A stretch of DNA of 64,000 nt from Desulfomarina profundi. GTDB taxonomy: Bacteria > Desulfobacterota > Desulfobulbia > Desulfobulbales > Desulfocapsaceae. Where the stretch lies: contig NZ_AP024086.1 of the NCBI RefSeq assembly GCF_019703855.1, positions 2,748,501 to 2,812,500 on the forward strand, written 5' to 3'. The notes under the pieces were generated by a model, which was not told the origin of the DNA, did no database searches, and saw only the letters and a program-made list of their open reading frames with translations. Made by a program: the position numbers and the translations under genes. Shown here one piece after another: positions 47,452 through 56,582 of this stretch; the first letter of the stretch is position 1; the number at the start of each line of letters is the position of its first letter.

Positions 47452-48045
47452 ATGAACATTCCTGTTCCATCCGTTGGCCAGTGCCTTGAGTTCATGGAAC
47501 GCTACCGGATGCTTGACAATATCCGTGCCCATTCCCTCCAGGTGGCAAAAGTGGCCCTGGTATTGACGGATGGGCTTCGTGAAGCCGGTAGAGCACTCCC
47601 CCTGCCTGAAAAAGATATTGTCCTTGCCGGAGCACTGCTCCATGACATTGCAAAGACGCGGTGCTTGAAAAGAAAATGCCGTCACGACCTTGAGGGAGAG
47701 GCAATCTGTACCGAACTGGGGTATCGCGAAATTGGCCGTATTGTCAGGGAACATGTCATTCTCGAAAATTTTTCGGTAGAGCACTATTTAAAAGGTATCT
47801 TTCAGCCCCGGGAAATCGTTTACTACGCCGACAAAAGAGTGCGCCATGATGAGATCGTTTCCCTGAACAGTCGCCTGGCCTATATTATCGAACGCTACGG
47901 CAACGGAGATCCCGAAAGAGAAAAATACATCCGCAGAAATTTCAACCAGTGCCGGGAACTTGAACACTACCTCTTTGTCTTCCTTGACTTCACTCCCAAT
48001 GGGGTTGAAAAACGTGTGCGAAAAAGAGATTTTGACTTTTTCTGA
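47452..48045 (+). CDS. HDIG/HD-domain hydrolase
   Basis: A 197-residue protein. His in NIRAHSLQVAKVAL and the metal pair in GALLHDIAKTRC are the HD signature, with a further His in HDLEGEAI and EHVILEN. Standalone HD proteins cleave nucleotides or phosphoesters such as 2',3'-cyclic phosphates. It starts immediately after the hemE stop. The C-terminus is Arg/Phe rich. The substrate is unknown. Confidence 0.8.
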   Translation: MNIPVPSVGQCLEFMERYRMLDNIRAHSLQVAKVALVLTDGLREAGRALPLPEKDIVLAGALLHDIAKTRCLKRKCRHDLEGEAICTELGYREIGRIVREHVILENFSVEHYLKGIFQPREIVYYADKRVRHDEIVSLNSRLAYIIERYGNGDPEREKYIRRNFNQCRELEHYLFVFLDFTPNGVEKRVRKRDFDFF

Positions 48046-48087
48046 GAATTATAATTGACAAGAGAGATATAAGGTTTATTCTTAAAC

Positions 48088-48100
48088 AAGAATTAATCTT
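48088..48100. promoter_or_regulatory. PerR-like box overlapping the perR start region
   Basis: AAGA-ATTAA-TCTT ends 5 nt before ATG 48106. It has the same half-sites as the box at 48598-48614 before rubrerythrin. Just upstream, ATTCTT-AAAC-AAGAAT forms an overlapping dyad. Auto-repression of the Fur-family gene is inferred. Confidence 0.5.
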
Positions 48101-48105
48101 AATTA

Positions 48106-48570
48106 ATGGCAAAAGAAATGGATATGTCCATAACTTCCGACGGACAATTTGATCATCTGAAACGGATCTGCAATGAAGCGGGGATCAAGCTGACTCACCA
48201 GCGTCTAGAAATTTTCAAGGAAATGGTGGCCGCCAAAGATCACCCCTCCGCGGAAGCGATTCACAGACGTCTGCAAAAGAAACTGCCGACCATCGCCCTG
48301 GACACGGTCTACCGGACCCTGACCACTTTTGATGAACTCGGTATCCTCAGGAAACTGAGATTGACAGGTGAACGCACACTTTTTGATGCCAACCTGGATC
48401 GACATCACCATTTTTTCTGCACCCGCTGCAAAAAAATTGAGGATGTCTACTGGCCTGAATTTGACAATTCATCCCTTCCGGAAGGGATTGGTTCCATCGG
48501 CAAAATCAGAGCCCGCCATCTGGAGCTCCATGGCTTGTGCAAAAAATGTCTGGCAGAAGGTAATGAGTGA
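48106..48570 (+). CDS. Fur-family regulator, PerR-like
   Basis: A 154-residue protein. The winged helix (LTHQRLEIFKEMVAAKDHPSA, then DTVYRTLTTFDELGIL) is followed by the metal-binding HHHFFCTRCKKIED and a C-terminal CKKC zinc pair, the four-Cys structural site. Its sequence is closer to PerR than to Fur, and the peroxide-defence neighbours agree. It should repress rubrerythrin and catalase until peroxide oxidises its iron site. No clear Shine-Dalgarno precedes 48106; ATGs at 48118 and 48124 are alternatives. Confidence 0.85.
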   Translation: MAKEMDMSITSDGQFDHLKRICNEAGIKLTHQRLEIFKEMVAAKDHPSAEAIHRRLQKKLPTIALDTVYRTLTTFDELGILRKLRLTGERTLFDANLDRHHHFFCTRCKKIEDVYWPEFDNSSLPEGIGSIGKIRARHLELHGLCKKCLAEGNE

Positions 48571-48597
48571 AAAGGGTGATTTTTTTTTGCCCTATTT

Positions 48598-48614
48598 ATA
48601 AGATTGATTCTTAT
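48598..48614. promoter_or_regulatory. PerR-like box upstream of rubrerythrin
   Basis: ATAAGA-TTGAT-TCTTAT is a perfect 6-bp dyad with a 5-nt spacer, 55 nt before the rubrerythrin ATG. It shares AAGA-N5-TCTT with the box before the Fur-family gene. Confidence 0.55.
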
Positions 48615-48669
48615 TTAGTTTGAAAAATAAAATAATATTAATTCGTATTAAATTACAGAGGAGAACACC

Positions 48670-49194
48670 ATGAGTAAAACAGTTGAAAACCTCAAAGCCG
48701 CCTTTGCTGGAGAATCCCAGGCAAGAAATATGTACACCTTCTTCGCCAAGGTGGCCCGAAAGGAAGGTTATCATTATATTGCAAAAATTTTTGAAGAAAG
48801 CGCAGCCAACGAAGAACAGCATGCCAAAGATCATTTCAAACTGCTCAATGGAATAGGAGATACAATTGCCAATCTGCAGGAGGCCATTAATGGTGAAAAT
48901 TACGAGACTACGGAAATGTACCCGACCTTCGCAAAAGAAGCAGAGGAAGAAGGAAACAGTGAGGCTGCCAGTCTCTTCAGGCAGATAGCCAGGATTGAGG
49001 CCCACCATCGCGACCGCTACCAGCAATGCCTGGACATGGTAAAAGCAGGCACTGTATTCAAAAGGGATGAACCAATCCGATGGAAATGCTCAAAGTGCGG
49101 TTTTACCTTCGATGGCCAGGAAGCCCCACCAAAATGCCCATCATGCAAGCACGCCAGGGATTACTTTGAACCGGCCAATATGGATATTCCATAG
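48670..49194 (+). CDS. rbr: Rubrerythrin
   Basis: A 174-residue peroxidase with the diiron four-helix domain (FAGESQARNMYTFFAKVA, SAANEEQHAKDHF, ARIEAHHRDRY) and a C-terminal rubredoxin-like iron site (WKCSKCGFTFDG and KCPSCK). It reduces hydrogen peroxide with electrons from rubredoxin or NADH oxidoreductases. GAGGAG lies 7 nt before ATG. It follows the PerR-like gene after a PerR-like box, so it is most likely its target. Confidence 0.96.
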   Translation: MSKTVENLKAAFAGESQARNMYTFFAKVARKEGYHYIAKIFEESAANEEQHAKDHFKLLNGIGDTIANLQEAINGENYETTEMYPTFAKEAEEEGNSEAASLFRQIARIEAHHRDRYQQCLDMVKAGTVFKRDEPIRWKCSKCGFTFDGQEAPPKCPSCKHARDYFEPANMDIP

Positions 49195-49295
49195 CCTGCA
49201 ACAGCAAACCTGCCTGAATCAATGACGTCAGATTGGAATATTGTCAGAACAGTTTGATTCCCTCATGGATTCAACAACTATTCAAGGAGAAACAA

Positions 49296-50780
49296 ATGGG
49301 CACCAACAAAGAACACAAGAAAAATGAAAACAAAAAACTTACAACTAACGGTGGCGCACCAGTCGCCGATAACCAGAATGTGATGACTGCGGGGCCCCGT
49401 GGCCCTCAACTTCTGCAAGATGTCTGGTTTCTCGAGAAGCTGGCTCACTTTGACCGGGAGGTGATCCCCGAGAGGAGAATGCATGCCAAAGGCTCAGGAG
49501 CGTATGGTGTTTTTACCGTCACTCACGATATTACCCGCTACACAAAAGCTGCGATTTTCTCGAAAATCGGCAAAAAAACAGAACTTTTTGCCCGTTTTTC
49601 AACTGTTGCCGGTGAACGGGGAGCAGCAGACGCAGAACGCGATATCAGAGGCTTTGCCCTTAAATTTTATACGGAACAAGGCAACTGGGACCTGGTGGGA
49701 AATAATACACCTGTCTTCTTCCTGCGGGACCCTTTGAAATTCCCCGACCTCAACCATGCGGTGAAACGTGATCCCCGCACCAACATGCGCAGTGCGAAAA
49801 ACAACTGGGATTTCTGGACTCTGCTGCCCGAGGCCCTGCACCAGATCACCATCACCATGAGTGACAGGGGCATTCCTTATTCCTATCGCCATATGCACGG
49901 TTTCGGCAGCCATACCTTCAGTTTTATAAACGGAAAAAATGAAAGGTTCTGGGTGAAATTTCATTTTGTCAGCCAGCAGGGAATTAAAAACCTTACCGAC
50001 GACGAAGCGGAAGCGCTCATCGGCAGAGACAGGGAGAGCCACCAGCAGGACCTATATGACAATATCGACATGGGTAATTTCCCGAAATGGAAGCTCTTTG
50101 TACAAATCATGCCCGAAAAAGAGGCAGCCACCTGTCCTTACAACCCCTTTGACCTGACCAAGGTCTGGCTGAAAAAGGACTATCCACTGATCGAAGTGGG
50201 AGTTCTGGAACTCAACCGCAACCCGGAAAACTATTTTGCCGAGGTGGAACAATCCGCCTTCAATCCAGCCAATGTGGTCCCGGGAATTGGTTTTTCCCCG
50301 GACAAGATGCTCCAGGGCCGCCTCTTTTCCTATGGTGATGCCCAGCGATACCGACTGGGTGTCAATCACCACCTGATTCCGGTGAACGCACCCCGCTGCC
50401 CATTTCACAGCTACCACCGTGATGGTGCCATGCGGGTAGACGGGAACCACGGCAGCAGACCCGGATATGAACCAAACAGTCATGACGAATGGCAACAGCA
50501 ACCGGATTTCGCGGAGCCTCCCCTTGGTCTGGATGGCCCAGCAGGTCACTGGGACCACAGGGAAGATGATGATTATTTCACCCAGCCTGGTCTTCTTTTC
50601 AGACTGATGAGTCCTGAACAACAGCAGGTTCTCTTTGAAAACACGGCCCGAGCCATGGGAGATATCCCGGAATCGATCAAGATCCGGCACATTAAAAACT
50701 GTCTCCAGGCGGATCCCGCCTATGGAAAGGGGGTCGCGGATGCGCTATCCATTTCCCTGGATGGACTGACCTTGGGTTAG
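49296..50780 (+). CDS. katA: Heme catalase, clade-3 type
   Basis: A 494-residue monofunctional catalase. The distal His is in [15 protein letters not shown], the distal Asn in [19 protein letters not shown], and the proximal Tyr ligand in [21 protein letters not shown] 49296 follows CAAGGAGAAACAA; an in-frame start at 49233 adds 21 unlikely residues. The small-subunit length and ending fit cytoplasmic catalases. It lies just after rubrerythrin, completing a peroxide-defence group, though no PerR-like box is obvious directly upstream. Confidence 0.96.
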   Translation: MGTNKEHKKNENKKLTTNGGAPVADNQNVMTAGPRGPQLLQDVWFLEKLAHFDREVIPERRMHAKGSGAYGVFTVTHDITRYTKAAIFSKIGKKTELFARFSTVAGERGAADAERDIRGFALKFYTEQGNWDLVGNNTPVFFLRDPLKFPDLNHAVKRDPRTNMRSAKNNWDFWTLLPEALHQITITMSDRGIPYSYRHMHGFGSHTFSFINGKNERFWVKFHFVSQQGIKNLTDDEAEALIGRDRESHQQDLYDNIDMGNFPKWKLFVQIMPEKEAATCPYNPFDLTKVWLKKDYPLIEVGVLELNRNPENYFAEVEQSAFNPANVVPGIGFSPDKMLQGRLFSYGDAQRYRLGVNHHLIPVNAPRCPFHSYHRDGAMRVDGNHGSRPGYEPNSHDEWQQQPDFAEPPLGLDGPAGHWDHREDDDYFTQPGLLFRLMSPEQQQVLFENTARAMGDIPESIKIRHIKNCLQADPAYGKGVADALSISLDGLTLG

Positions 50781-50811
50781 TATGAATCCTGTAATCAGCA
50801 GGTTCGCAGTG

Positions 50812-50849
50812 CAGCCGGTGCCCCGACTTCCATCACAGGTCACCGGCTG
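50812..50849. terminator. Hairpin between catalase and the converging lipoprotein gene
   Basis: CAGCCGGTG (50812-50820) and CACCGGCTG (50841-50849) form a perfect 9-bp stem with a 20-nt loop. The tail is short in T. The right arm is inside the end of the minus-strand gene. A bidirectional terminator is plausible. Confidence 0.4.
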
Positions 50850-51489
50850 TCTTCTCATACCACCAGTTCTGCAAACGCTTATTGAACCGGCCCGAGGTTT
50901 CTTCATCAAAGACCGTATGTTCCTGGAGCAGTACTTTTTTTTCACTATGGATAAAACTCCTGAGCTTGGAAAACAGTTTCTGCCTGGCTTCATGCTCAGT
51001 AACTCCACAATACTCCATTTGCTTCATTTCACGATCTGCTCTCTCTGCCAGCCTGGAGGCACCGCGAACCATCAGAGCAAAATGAATCTGTTCATGCTGA
51101 AGCACATAAGCGAAATGTTTACGCTCCAGTTGCGGGTTCCACCAGGAATTTTCAGGAAACATGACAGCATCAAATCGCAGGGAAATTATCTCACCGCAAT
51201 GCTGTCGCCCACTGCTGTTCTCGGCAGGATATATTCTGAATTGAGAGTTGACCGACGAACGGATAGAAAGAGCCGAATAGGCGTTAATCCGGCCCTTTTC
51301 ATGAACCAGCCTGGCTGGAAGTTCTTTTGCTCTGAAGTCCGCGCGTGTCAGCTTCCGATACAGAATAAAGGGACCGGATGAAAGCTCATCGGCCCCCGTA
51401 CTGATATATGGTGTCGCGAACTCCGGAAGCCGGGTGCATTCTGCAGTGAAACAGCAAAGCAACAGCAGGACTGTACATCTTCCCCTCAT
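50833..51489 (-). CDS. Putative lipoprotein with HExxH zinc-protease motif (DUF922-like)
   Basis: A 218-residue exported protein. The signal region MRGRCTVLLLLCCFTAEC has Cys residues that could be lipidated, although the lipobox is imperfect. HEQIH at residues 132-136 in YVLQHEQIHFALM is a zinc-metalloprotease motif, and the region before it resembles DUF922 predicted proteases. No close third ligand can be assigned by eye; an Asp or Glu in RADREMKQME is possible. It is the last of three minus-strand genes, 41 nt after the autotransporter. An in-frame GTG at 51528 is less likely as a start. Confidence 0.7.
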   Translation of the reverse strand: MRGRCTVLLLLCCFTAECTRLPEFATPYISTGADELSSGPFILYRKLTRADFRAKELPARLVHEKGRINAYSALSIRSSVNSQFRIYPAENSSGRQHCGEIISLRFDAVMFPENSWWNPQLERKHFAYVLQHEQIHFALMVRGASRLAERADREMKQMEYCGVTEHEARQKLFSKLRSFIHSEKKVLLQEHTVFDEETSGRFNKRLQNWWYEKTAGDL

Positions 51490-51530
51490 CCCGGCCCCCA
51501 GGTTTGTGAATGTATAAAACCATATCACAA

Positions 51531-52972
51531 TTAAAACTCGAACCTCACCCCGGCGGAAACCATATGCAGACTTATATCATCAAGTGCAAGAATTGTGGAA
51601 TAATCAATAAAAGCCTGAATTCCTCCCGGAAAGACTGCCGACAACCCGGTGCCGAAATTAATAAAATCACGATCAGGATCATCCGTTGGAATGACAATTC
51701 TGTTCAATGAATCATAGGCACTGTCGACAACCGCAAAGCGGGCATTGATATTACGCGAATCGTTTTCATATTCATGTTCCCAGTCCACACGAACATACGG
51801 AGTCAGGACAGCTTTTGATGTGTTAATGGCCCGAACCAGATGTACTCCAAGATTTGTTGCCAGGGACTTGATGTCCTGATCATCCACCTGGAGAACAAGA
51901 CCGAAGCCAGGTGCGGTACTGCTCCCCCTGAGACTTTCAGTATAACCGTCGATTGAGGAATCAAGGTACTTGACCTGACCAAATGGGGTAACGCTGAATC
52001 CGCCATAAGTGAGGGTATACCCCGTACCGAGACTGACAGTAAAATCATCGGCATCGGTATTTCCATCAAAAACATGGTTGACTGTTGTCGTGCCACCGGT
52101 TTTTGCGGCAACATTATACCGCATATTTCTGACCGTGTCATAATCACTGGTCGCGTACCCGGCAATGAAATCCAGGTAGAACTCTTTTAAATAGTATGTT
52201 CCGTACACGGAAACCCCGAAAGCGTCCTGCTCCACATCTCCTCTGCCATTGTCAATTGTGGAATCGGTCACCCCGTAACTGAGAGCAACCCCCATCACCA
52301 GGGCATCATTTATACGGTAATCAACGCCGGAAACAAGGCTCCAGGAATCGAAATCAAATCCGGGTTCTCTGGAAGTTGCATCCTTATCCCCGGTTCCGTA
52401 TGCGGCCGTAAGGAAAACTCCCCACTTCCCATAATCAATGACCTGGCTGAATCCACCATCCAGAGCCATAAACGTACTTTCTGAAAAATTCCCGGACCGG
52501 GTCTGATCATTTGCAACAAAGCTTTTCTCCACTCTTTCAGGCCCCTGCCATTGACAGGGTATGAAGGAGTAAGGGATGCCACGGAAACAGTCGAACGAGA
52601 CCGAACCGTAGCCAGCCTTCCGGTCAGGGCAACACCCTGCGCCCCTGACAATTCAACCGTTGATGTGGACATGGATGATGTCTCATCACTGGTCATGGTA
52701 TTCAGACCTGTCAGCTGATCTCCGGTCAGATCAGAAAAACTCTGCCCGGGGGCGAGTTTCAACTCGCCACAGCGAAAAAAAACATCCTGTTGAGCCGGTG
52801 TCAGGGCCGCTGGATTGGCAGTGAAAACCTTTTTCAGAGCCGGACACAGTTTTTCCACTGTCTGTGACATTTCCTCCGTGGGAGTCGCAGCATAGATGCT
52901 GGTGGAAGCCAGCGCCTGCAGCAGAACCGCAAAAGTGACCGGCCTGGTGAATGTTGATACATGAAGAACCAT
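51531..52972 (-). CDS. Autotransporter-type outer-membrane beta-barrel with short passenger, frameshifted by a G-run
   Basis: A signal peptide (ending near STSIYA) and about 130 residues of passenger (TPTEEMSQTVEKLCPALKK, with two Cys) lead into a barrel of about 300 residues with alternating strands such as GKWGVFLTAAYGTGD, and a terminal Phe (SAGVRFEF) as needed by the BAM complex. The frame breaks at four G (52542-52545 as C): one more base joins YPVNGRG to PERVEKSFVAND. The corrected protein has about 480 residues. AGGAGG precedes ATG 52972. It lies between the caspase-fold gene and the HExxH gene, so a shared surface function is likely. Confidence 0.8.
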
Positions 52973-53054
52973 ATTACCTCCTTGTTTCGGGAATAGTTTT
53001 CAAACAAGACCTCTGCCCGACTGGACGATCATAGAGTCGACTGAGCCTCAGAAA

Positions 53055-55151
53055 TCAGCCTTTACTGTCTTTCGGAATAAAAAGGAAATCTCCCAACTCA
53101 TGCCCGGCCCTGTTCAGGCCTGCATATTGTGGGACCTGGTCGTGCCCCATCCGGCTTGATACTTCCACAACTTTTTCAGTAACAGCCCGATGCAAATCAA
53201 TTCCCAGCAATATTTTATCGTTATCACGCAGGGTTTCGAGAAGGGCCCTGGCAAACACGGAATGTTTACCGCCACCACCATCCAGAACCGGTTTGGTTTC
53301 TCCCGAACTGATAACAACCCTCGACTTATAGCTCGCCAGTTTCTTCAACCATTTACGATAGGATTCCTTCGATCTGCCGGCATCCAGACGGGTCAGGCTG
53401 GCCCTTGTCATAATTCCGGAATAACAGGCATCGGCAATAATCATGATCTGCTTGGCCGACATCAGGTTCATTATTCCGGTCACTCTGTCCGTCGGCAACC
53501 AGTTGACATCGTCGTCAAGATCAGCATCAACCGGCAGCCAGAACCCTTGCGTGTTTCTTTCCTCCAGAGTGCCGTGGCCGGCGTAATAGATGAGAAAATT
53601 ATCCTTTTCAGTCAATTTTTTACGAAAGTCATTCAACGTGGAGAGGATTGCATGCCTGTCGGCATTCAGCAGTACGGTCACCGTAAAACCATACTGCTCC
53701 CGGAGCAGGCGACCAACTTCAGTGGCATCAGCCACCGCCGTTTTCAATGGCGGCAATCCCCTGTATTTATTATTGCCAATCACCAGAGCAAAATATCTGC
53801 CAAAGGCAATGGATGAGAGGTCATCGCCCTTCCCTCCACTGGCAAGAGATGCTCCTTCAGCAGAACGGTACTGCAGTGAGAACAGCGCCTTGTCTCTTCT
53901 GCCGTTTTCATCAACAGCAACAACCTCAACCTTCACCTTTCCCTTTCTCATGGGGAAAATCGCCCTGAAAAGACCATCCTCCTCAACAGGAGTAGGGCTG
54001 CCGTTTATTTTCAATTCCCTGAGCCCGGCGGGAGACCAGACCTTACCGGTAATTGTCCGCTTTTCCTCCTTCCTGTTTACCGGAGCTATCACAATTCCTC
54101 TGGTTCGCAGCAGTTCCGGATTAAGAATTTCAATACGTGGTCCAGGGAGATCAGCAAGTTTACGGTTCAGTGCGGCAAGATTTGTTTCAAAGGTTTTCGA
54201 CCTGTTACGATACTCTTTTATTTCAGAAGAGAGAGCCCGGGCAACTTCTTCCTGACGGGTCAGTTCATTTTCCTTTTCCTGCAGACTCCGTTCGAGTTCG
54301 GCAAACCGTGCCTGAAGCTCTCCTTCCGCTGCACTGTTCCGGGCGACCGTGGAGGCCTTGAGCTGTTTTCTGACTCTCTCCAGCTCATCCTGGCGCCGGG
54401 CAACTTCCTGCTGATATTTTTTGATTTCGGCGGAACGTTGTTCCAGGTCCTGTCGGCTGGCCAGAATTTTCTCTTCAGCCTCAGTCATCTCCTTTCTGAC
54501 CCGCTGCAGCTCCAACAGCTGAGCGCTGTTTTTCTCCTTGAGTTCAACAAGTTCAGCCCGCTCCTCACTGCTCAACTGTTCTCTCTGGACAATATCACCG
54601 ACATTAACCCCGGAAGCCCTGCTGTACCAGGAAACAGCCCTGTCCATATTTTTTGAAACACCAAGACCATGTTCGTAGAGATAACCAAGGTTAATCTGGG
54701 CCCTCTTGTATCCCTTCTCTGCAGCCCGTTCAAACCATTTTGCAGCTAGATCATATCTTGGTTTTTCAGGCGGAGATTTCATATAAATCTCACCCACATA
54801 TGTCTGGGCCTGGGGATCACCTGTTTCCGCTTCCACTATCCAGACAGCCAGGGCTGATTTATAATTGGCCCTGTCATACACAACATATTCACCACCACGA
54901 ATTTCACAGTCACCCGCGGTTGTTTTCAACGGGCGCCGCGGACCGGCATAAATCATACTGCCAAGTTTTCTGACCTGGCCGGGAAGCAGACAATCTACTT
55001 CCATAAATACATCAGGATCTGTGGAAGGAAGAGAAATGACCGGGGTAGAAGTATCGGCTGAAGAAAAAGATCCGCTCTCTCTGCAGCCGAAAAGAGAACC
55101 CGACAGAAAAAGTAATACTGCCGAAAGAAATAGATAACGCGTTGCCCTCAT
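53055..55151 (-). CDS. Caspase-fold (C14) lipoprotein with Sel1 repeats and coiled coil
   Basis: A 698-residue lipoprotein: lipobox LFGC with lipidated Cys23, Sel1-type repeats (~110-180; AAKWFERAAEKGYKRAQINLG), a coiled coil (~188-335), a beta-rich domain (~338-430), and a C-terminal caspase domain (~452-690). The catalytic His is in IYYAGHGT (His526) and the Cys in IADACYSG (Cys576), so it should be an active cysteine protease of the bacterial metacaspase type. It is unusual for such a protease to be exported and lipid-anchored. It starts the three-gene minus-strand row, 82 nt before the autotransporter. Confidence 0.88.
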   Translation of the reverse strand: MRATRYLFLSAVLLFLSGSLFGCRESGSFSSADTSTPVISLPSTDPDVFMEVDCLLPGQVRKLGSMIYAGPRRPLKTTAGDCEIRGGEYVVYDRANYKSALAVWIVEAETGDPQAQTYVGEIYMKSPPEKPRYDLAAKWFERAAEKGYKRAQINLGYLYEHGLGVSKNMDRAVSWYSRASGVNVGDIVQREQLSSEERAELVELKEKNSAQLLELQRVRKEMTEAEEKILASRQDLEQRSAEIKKYQQEVARRQDELERVRKQLKASTVARNSAAEGELQARFAELERSLQEKENELTRQEEVARALSSEIKEYRNRSKTFETNLAALNRKLADLPGPRIEILNPELLRTRGIVIAPVNRKEEKRTITGKVWSPAGLRELKINGSPTPVEEDGLFRAIFPMRKGKVKVEVVAVDENGRRDKALFSLQYRSAEGASLASGGKGDDLSSIAFGRYFALVIGNNKYRGLPPLKTAVADATEVGRLLREQYGFTVTVLLNADRHAILSTLNDFRKKLTEKDNFLIYYAGHGTLEERNTQGFWLPVDADLDDDVNWLPTDRVTGIMNLMSAKQIMIIADACYSGIMTRASLTRLDAGRSKESYRKWLKKLASYKSRVVISSGETKPVLDGGGGKHSVFARALLETLRDNDKILLGIDLHRAVTEKVVEVSSRMGHDQVPQYAGLNRAGHELGDFLFIPKDSKG

Positions 55152-55362
55152 TACATGCCCCCATGTTCATTTTTCGACATCTTCAAGAAACAACTGCAGC
55201 TCTTGACTGACAGGAAGAAACACTGCTGTTTCTGAAATGACGACCAGACAGAGTACCACTCTGTGATACTTTAGTAATAATACCTGTTCGCAAAAAAGCA
55301 ATGAACAAAGGGGGTACAGCAAACAAAACCGGAATGACAATTATTTCTGGTTCGGATGATTG

Positions 55363-55758
55363 TCATCCGCAACCGCAGTCACAGCCTCCTCCGCAGCCAC
55401 CGCTGGCAACCGCCCTGGCTATGGACTGGACAAGTTCACGATTATCGGCTGCAGCAATCTCTTCCACCCTGAATTCAAAAAAGAGGGGACACTGCTTTTG
55501 TGTGAGGCCCAGGCTGGTAAACAAATCTCCCCGCAGGTGGCCGAAAGTTTCATGCAATTCGCCAGCCGAAACAGAAAATACCACAGATTCTCCGACTTTT
55601 TTGTTGAACAGACGGGATTCAAAAGTGCAGAGGCCCTCGCTTCCCGCACCAAAAATAAACTCAAATAAAAGCGGCTGGGAAACGAGATCATATTTGTCTT
55701 CCCCACTACCTGCCCGAACGGAAACCTTTACCTTCATCATATTTTCTATACTTGCCAT
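55363..55758 (-). CDS. Small SlyD/FKBP-like protein with Cys-Gly metal-binding tail
   Basis: A 131-residue protein. The central part (PLLFEFIFGAGSEG, then LFNKKVGESVVFSV) resembles the FKBP fold of SlyD-type prolyl isomerases, where the lid or chaperone domain would be inserted; here it is short. The C-terminus SGGCGGGCDCGCG has four Cys and should bind metal, as the His/Cys tail of SlyD binds nickel. Possible role: metallochaperone. AAGGAGG lies 6 nt before the ATG. The FKBP relation is an inference from pattern only. Confidence 0.6.
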   Translation of the reverse strand: MASIENMMKVKVSVRAGSGEDKYDLVSQPLLFEFIFGAGSEGLCTFESRLFNKKVGESVVFSVSAGELHETFGHLRGDLFTSLGLTQKQCPLFFEFRVEEIAAADNRELVQSIARAVASGGCGGGCDCGCG

Positions 55759-56059
55759 GTCTGGCCTCCTTGATATTGCAATATGTTTTCGTGACTGAAA
55801 TCATCTAATGAATTATGATAATGCAGGATAGGATAAGTACAAGAATTACCCTGAATCCATCCCAGGAGGCTGTCCAGGAATGGTCTTTCGCCCAAACTCT
55901 TCAGATTTGTCAAAAAAATATCCTCGGAATATCAACTATATGCCTGTGGTATTTTTTTGACAAATCTTCGGTTTTGAACGAAATGCCTATTCTCGGACAA
56001 GCTCCTGGATAAACCTGTTGATTTAATCGAACAATCAACAAGCCCATAAAAAAGGAACA
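55759..56059. other. Divergent intergenic region with an 18-bp inverted repeat
   Basis: Between the SlyD-like gene (minus) and a small membrane protein gene (plus). Apart from the inverted repeat at 55903-55967 it holds nothing recognised. AAAAAAGGAACA precedes ATG 56060. Confidence 0.5.
55903..55967. repeat. 18-bp perfect inverted repeat around 29 nt
   Basis: AGATTTGTCAAAAAAATA (55903-55920) and its exact complement at 55950-55967. It can form a strong stem in RNA from either strand. No gene ends into it from the plus side, so an operator or a mobile-element remnant is as likely as a terminator. Confidence 0.65.
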
Positions 56060-56464
56060 ATGGACAAGAACAGGAAACAGGACAGATTCAACAAGGCAGG
56101 ACTGGGAAAAACCGGCTATCGTCCCTTCTGGGTTCTCAATCTTTCCATTGGCATCAGAGCGGCACATCAGGTTGGAGCCGCCATTTTTCTGGCAGATTAT
56201 CTCATCAACAGGGAATGGACCCCTCCTCCATTCTATCTTGGCCTGGTTATTCTCAGCGGTGCCGCCCTGGTTTTCACGGAAGCCATGCGACACAGACAAC
56301 TGTACAGGGAAGTCTCGGGGATCTGTACTATTATCAAACTGCTGCTGCTCGGCGCAGCCTTCCACGGTATCCTGCCGGCAAAGGGAGCTGTGCTGACCGC
56401 CTTTATCCTGGCTTCCATCAGCTCCCATGCCCCGAAAATGTTCAGACACCGGCTGCTGTTCTGA
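56060..56464 (+). CDS. Small polytopic membrane protein, unknown function
   Basis: A 134-residue protein with a basic N-terminus (MDKNRKQDRFNKAGLG) and about four membrane helices. The helices include IGIRAAHQVGAAIFLADYL, FYLGLVILSGAALVFTEA and GAVLTAFILASISS. A ribosome site lies upstream. No family is recognised. The Glu-Ala in helix 2 and repeated His residues might bind a ligand or metal. It converges with pycB across 118 nt. Confidence 0.65.
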   Translation: MDKNRKQDRFNKAGLGKTGYRPFWVLNLSIGIRAAHQVGAAIFLADYLINREWTPPPFYLGLVILSGAALVFTEAMRHRQLYREVSGICTIIKLLLLGAAFHGILPAKGAVLTAFILASISSHAPKMFRHRLLF

Positions 56465-56582
56465 CCCGTATTTCTCAACAGTCCATGCAGCACCAGGTAC
56501 ACTGTTTTCGAAATTCAAGCTTTTTCCGGACAGGCCCTTGCAAACATTGTGTTTATGGAAAATGCGGGGTCAGACTGAAAAA

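Noticed and set aside
55360-55668. 102-codon plus-strand frame opposite the SlyD-like gene
   Set aside because: It mirrors a well-supported minus-strand gene with a strong ribosome site.
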